Assembly: GCA_017543905.1 (NCBI GenBank)
Contig: JAFYFC010000053.1
Coordinates: 1 to 64,000 of the forward strand
Length of the DNA: 64,000 nt
Reading direction: 5' to 3'
Source of the DNA: Clostridia bacterium
GTDB taxonomy: Bacteria; Bacillota; Clostridia; Christensenellales; Aristaeellaceae
A program made the translations under genes and the position numbers. This document shows, in pieces, positions 63,053-64,000 of the stretch (the first letter of the stretch is position 1; each line of letters starts with the position of its first letter). The notes beneath the pieces were generated by a model. The model ran no database searches, had not been told where the DNA came from, and saw nothing but the letters and a program-made list of their open reading frames with translations.

Positions 63053-64000
63053 ATGATAGTTTCTCCCGAGGCAAGCAATAAATACAATTCAGCTTTAAAA
63101 AGCGGACAAAGATATTACAGCGAATGCGTTTCGCATGGCCGTTATCCTTATCCCGTCGTACTTGAAAACATTTTTCCCGAAGCGTTTTCCGCCGCGAGAC
63201 AAAATCTCGGCATACTCGAAATACCTTCCGATTCCATAATCGGAACCGTGGCGGACGGGCGTAAAGCCGCGTTTGCGGGTAATTTTATGCCGCTTCTGCC
63301 TCCCAATACCGAATTCTCGGCAAAATGGATCACGCTGTGCAATGCGCACCTGAGCGAGGTCGGCATTACTGATCCCATAACCTGTTATGAGTATATGGGC
63401 AGGTTTTACGTACAGGAAGGGCATAAGCGCGTGAGCGTGCTGCGTTCATATGACGCGCCCACTATACAAGCCAAGGTTACGCGGCTTGTACCGGCGTGGA
63501 ACGAAACCCCTGCCGTACGCGCATACTATGAATTTATGGAGTTTTATAAACGCAGCAAGATATACGCGCTGCAGTTTTCACGTCCCGGGTGTTTTGAAAA
63601 GCTCGAAAAGCATATAGGCTTCGAGTCCGGTCATATATGGACGAATACCGAGCGCGCGGAGCTTATGTCTCTTTACTGGAATCTGCGTTCAGTGTGCACG
63701 GGCGCGGTGCTGGCAGCGGCGCGCGAGAATTCTGTAAGCGAAATACTGCTGTTCTGTCTTGACGTATACGATTATTCGCATCTGACGCAGCTCGACCGCG
63801 CTGAGCTTGCAAAACACATTCAGGCATTGCTGCCGGATCTCAAGCACGCGCAGGATGCGGACACTTCCGATTCTGCCGTGTCAACAGAGCCGCTTATACC
63901 GGACAAAAGCTTTGTAAAGACGATTCTGGACGGCATCGCTCACCCGACGCTGAACGTCGCGCTTATCTATGCGACCGACCCCTCGGCCAGCGCATGGTCC
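63053..64000 (+). CDS. BMP-family substrate-binding protein with ParB-like N-terminal domain (3' end outside window)
   Basis: The first 316 codons of a gene cut by the window end; no stop occurs in frame. The ATG at 63053 has GGAGG 5-6 bases upstream. There is no signal peptide. Residues ~30-150 contain IGTVADGRKAAFAGNFMPLLP, ITCYEYMGRFYVQEGHKRVSVL, a ParB/Spo0J-nuclease-like stretch (EGHKRVSVL resembles the DGHHR-type box). At the end HPTLNVALIYATDPSASAW matches the opening of BMP (PnrA/Med) substrate-binding domains. This two-domain arrangement occurs in Bacillota but its role is unclear; a cytoplasmic sensor is possible because of the missing signal. Confidence 0.7.
   Translation, partial: MIVSPEASNKYNSALKSGQRYYSECVSHGRYPYPVVLENIFPEAFSAARQNLGILEIPSDSIIGTVADGRKAAFAGNFMPLLPPNTEFSAKWITLCNAHLSEVGITDPITCYEYMGRFYVQEGHKRVSVLRSYDAPTIQAKVTRLVPAWNETPAVRAYYEFMEFYKRSKIYALQFSRPGCFEKLEKHIGFESGHIWTNTERAELMSLYWNLRSVCTGAVLAAARENSVSEILLFCLDVYDYSHLTQLDRAELAKHIQALLPDLKHAQDADTSDSAVSTEPLIPDKSFVKTILDGIAHPTLNVALIYATDPSASAWS

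Overview
The window is chromosomal DNA from a Bacillota bacterium, most likely an uncultured-type gut Clostridia. The signs are: HrcA/CIRCE control of groESL; a T-box in front of aspS; PyrR; a YerC/HisR-type regulator heading a complete his operon that uses short HisG plus HisZ; the darA-holB-ricT order; a PhoPR-type two-component system; S-layer homology repeats; and near-perfect sigma-A promoters (TTGACA-N17-TATAAT) with strong GGAGG ribosome sites. I see no phage, transposon, integrase, CRISPR array or rRNA. The only RNA gene is a tRNA-Pro(GGG).

Layout. 1-6.2 kb: 3' part of a eukaryote-type glycogen branching enzyme, then a reverse operon (sugar nucleotidyltransferase, secreted peptidoglycan-binding protein with a dead NlpC/P60 domain, TrmN6-like methyltransferase), a secreted unknown protein and dCMP deaminase. 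6.3-12.2 kb: CIRCE-groES-groEL, YitT membrane protein, then HAD phosphatase-larC-msrA. 12.2-16.7 kb: padR-small ORF-DUF4097 operon and the darA-holB-ricT operon. 16.7-28.3 kb: glycan and small-molecule metabolism: a divergon (two Gfo/Idh/MocA oxidoreductases + GH43 against amidohydrolase + DegT aminotransferase), a secreted serpin, a UroD-family protein, tRNA-Pro, aldo/keto reductase, esterase and a GH29 fucosidase. 28.4-35.2 kb: T-box-aspS, and a phoP-phoR-ferredoxin-type aldo/keto reductase-KDPG aldolase/VOC operon. 35.3-43.8 kb: a four-helix membrane protein and the his operon (hisR-like, Z, G, D, C, B, H, A, F, IE). 43.9-64 kb: Sfp-type transferase, SLH-anchored M16 protease, secreted GH13 amylase, epimerase-UroD-GNAT operon, NatAB-like ABC exporter, GH130-HAD-pyrR operon, ArsR-P1B metal ATPase, nitroreductase, glutamate dehydrogenase, VWA protein and the start of a BMP-family binding protein.

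The genes suggest a carbohydrate-fermenting, wall-remodelling anaerobe that makes its own histidine, assimilates ammonia through GdhA, stores glycogen, and trims alpha-glucan, fucose, mannose and galactan-type glycans. It secretes a protease inhibitor and a surface metalloprotease. No defence or mobile system of a new kind is evident. The most interesting points are local: a catalytically dead NlpC/P60 protein, the 19.8-kb divergon, a 16-bp palindrome inside the his promoter, an orphan LarC with a histidine repeat, a KDPG aldolase/VOC fusion in a two-component operon, and a GH130-HAD translational couple. Functions rest on motif recognition by eye; no database search was run.
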